A stretch of DNA of 64,000 bases. It comes from Lamellibrachia satsuma. Its lineage: Eukaryota; Annelida; Polychaeta; Sabellida; Siboglinidae. The stretch lies in assembly GCA_033239005.1 (NCBI GenBank), contig BSQZ01000010.1, positions 7,733,501-7,797,500 on the forward strand, given 5' to 3'. Numbering within the stretch: position 1 is the first letter of the stretch; each line of letters opens with the position of its first letter. A program made the position numbers and the translations under genes. Shown here piece after piece: positions 62,218-64,000 of the stretch. Below the pieces are notes generated by a model. That model made no database searches. It was not told where the DNA came from and was given only the letters and a program-made list of their open reading frames with translations.

Positions 62218-63795
62218 TCAGACTGAACTCCAGTAAGTTCTCTTTTCATGATCAGAGCATGTATTGCTGCCAGCATACGCCGGGTTAGAAGCGTTTCCTT
62301 TGGTTTCTACTCTGGCATAACTTTTACACAAATGAACTTCAAACTTTGAGAGATATTTCTGAACTTCCTTTGAAGGCTCTGTTTTGTTTTTTACTGCTGT
62401 TTCATAGTCAGACAATTTCATACGCGCTGCTTCCCCACTTCTCCTCCTGTTAAACAAGATCACTTGTGCCAAAGTAAGCTGAACTATGTAAACATTGGCG
62501 TTTATGTCCTGTGTCATTTCCGACAATTTCTCTTAAATTTTCCCAGATAAGTGCTTCTGCAACTTTACAACATCTTCAATCAAAGGCAAGAGGTGTGGTC
62601 TTGTTGTACTGGTTTTCTCTCAAAGTTGACCGAGACACTGTGCTAATTCTGTCACTCCATTCACTGGCATATAGGTCCAGAAATGCTTGAGCCTTCTTTA
62701 TTTTCTCATCATTGCTTTCAATCAGGCCTGTTGACTGAAGAAGCTTGGCACACTTCATCAAACTGGCTACAAGTTTCAGTGGCAGAGAAGGAGTCTTATA
62801 ACTGTGGTCCTTTTCATCATAATCAGCGACTTTTCTAACCCCCTGAAGGAGCAGTTTCCAATTAACGGGCTAAATGCAACTTTCCAAATCTGTTTTTGTA
62901 CTGGTGATCTTCCTGATGCTTAAAATCAGTCTTCCAAGCTCTCTCAGTTTGTTGGCTATGTAACTGCGATTGTGAATTTCATGACCATATTTTTCATACA
63001 GCCGAACTCCGTATGCTCTTAACAAAGGGTCACTTTCTATTGTATATCTCACTTCAGCATCCACCATGTGAAGCAGAATGTTAGCATAGAGATCTTTGCT
63101 CTTCACTTTCAGTGGCAGAAGAAGTTTCGTGTTTTTAATGGTTTCGTTACGTTTTGCTTTATCATGGACATTTTCTTTCAGTGGACAGGTATTCTGGTGT
63201 TTCCACAAGTCTGTATTGACATACATAGCCCAACAGTATTCACAAGGTACATAATCACTAGTTTGTGACAATTGAGTTGGTCTAGCTCTGTATCTTGGAC
63301 TAATGCAGCCGGATCCATTTTCAATCACGCTGTAATTGTGATTAAAGTCACCTTTGTTAACCAAGGCTGCCCAAGCTGCCCTTCTTTCTTTTAATTTTTT
63401 AGTAAGATTTAGCACTTTTGCTATTTCCAACTCATCTGCATGTACTTGTTCCAAATGTCTTGCCATTTTGGAAACTTGCTTTTCACAATATAGACAACTG
63501 TGGTTCTTCAGCTGTCGTTTTTTACCACCCACCACAGACTGCTGCACGCAGAGTTTGTCTTCCTGGTGAACTGATGTACTGCTACTAACTGAGTGGCATC
63601 CAGTGATTGTTTCCGTACTACTGCTGGCCTTATTATACATGGGAAAAACTTCAGACATTTCATCTGACAACCTACTTTCACAATGATCTTCTTCTATTTC
63701 TGATGTATCTCCGTTGCCCTCCAAGTCAACTGATGCACTTTCGTCTTCTAAAGGATTGTAATCCTCATCTGATTCATCGCGATATATGGCACTAG
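62218..63795 (-). pseudogene. zinc-finger protein with recombinase-like tail, damaged
   Basis: The minus-strand frame starts at about 63795, after a candidate acceptor (actctag), with an acidic region (DESDEDYNPLEDES), then two zinc-finger-like motifs, CLYCEKQVSKMARHLEQVH and CEYCWAMYVN..HQNTC, then a conserved block with RRAAWAALVNKGDFNHN and KYGHEIHNRSYIANKLREL. It runs into TAG at 62870, continues in the same frame (VNWKLLLQGVRKVADYDEKD) to 62576, changes frame at about 62580, meets another TAA near 62531, and has a last block with TLAQVILFNRRRSGEAARMK. That block resembles the first catalytic Arg box of tyrosine recombinases. From memory, this order is shared by a widespread but unnamed animal gene family that may derive from a Crypton-type element; the link is an inference. 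The 3' part is cut off next to the (CCCA)n array. The first exon and ATG are not identified. Confidence 0.65.
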
Positions 63796-64000
63796 AGTAA
63801 TTATTTCATACAACAGAATCGTCATCGTTGATTTATGTAGTTTTCCAATTGAAATTCTTGTTTCAGCCTTTTTCTGCCATGGAGAGCGTCCACTTCCATA
63901 CTCTTAGCGCAGTTCCTCGGCAGTACGAATGTCTCTTGATGCAAAGAGACATATGTTTGGGCAGCCAGATGGACACATCACAATTATCATGTTACAGTTC
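63796..64000. other. probable intron or 5' part of the zinc-finger gene
   Basis: I see no clear exon. A minus-strand reading near 63890-63960 has no recognised motif. Confidence 0.3.

Overview
This is a stretch of animal nuclear genome, probably from a marine invertebrate. A lophotrochozoan such as a gastropod mollusc is my best guess, but I have no marker gene to prove it. The signs are introns with GT/AG ends, a very high load of (CA)n, (TA)n, (CATC)n and (GCAC)n microsatellites, minisatellites, decayed LINE, SINE, BEL/Pao, Mutator-like, pogo-like and P-like elements, and gene families that are expanded in invertebrates (GT11 fucosyltransferases, a TMEM272-like protein, a small secreted LamG protein). 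There is no bacterial or viral gene organisation, and most long open frames are microsatellite or transposon artefacts.

Layout. 0.25-5.4 kb: a broken Mutator-like transposon with internal long direct repeats. 5.5-6.0 kb: a 23-bp minisatellite. 7.8-10.3 kb (minus strand): three exons of a TMEM272-like four-pass membrane protein, with a possible N-terminal exon near 11.7 kb. 10.5-16.1 kb: a transposon graveyard (a tandem repeat pair, three LINE remnants, a BEL/Pao gag relic, and a LINE interrupted by another insert). 18.3-22.6 kb: pogo-like and P/THAP-like transposase C-termini and minisatellites. 25.1-34.5 kb (plus strand): a six-coding-exon gene for a secreted protein of about 234 residues with one LamG/concanavalin-like domain. 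I rebuilt it from splice sites, and all exon phases agree. Its first LamG intron carries two decayed copies of exon 3, and a later intron carries a LINE.

36.2-61.0 kb: a cluster of five intronless GT11 (galactoside alpha-1,2-fucosyltransferase-like) genes. One diverged intact gene lies at 36.3-37.5 kb (+). Two minus-strand pseudogenes lie at 45.8-46.5 and 47.5-48.7 kb. Two intact genes, at 52.1-53.3 (-) and 58.9-60.1 kb (+), lie head to head in a large imperfect palindrome with arms of about 3.9 kb, one arm being split by a LINE with target-site duplications. The four younger copies fall into two sequence subfamilies. 61.0-62.2 kb holds very long microsatellites and a small inverted repeat. 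62.2-63.8 kb (minus) is a damaged zinc-finger gene with a possible tyrosine-recombinase-like segment.

Functionally, the likely living genes are the secreted LamG protein, the TMEM272-like membrane protein and three GT11 enzymes (type II Golgi proteins that would fucosylate glycans). The rest of the window mainly records transposition, segmental duplication and decay.
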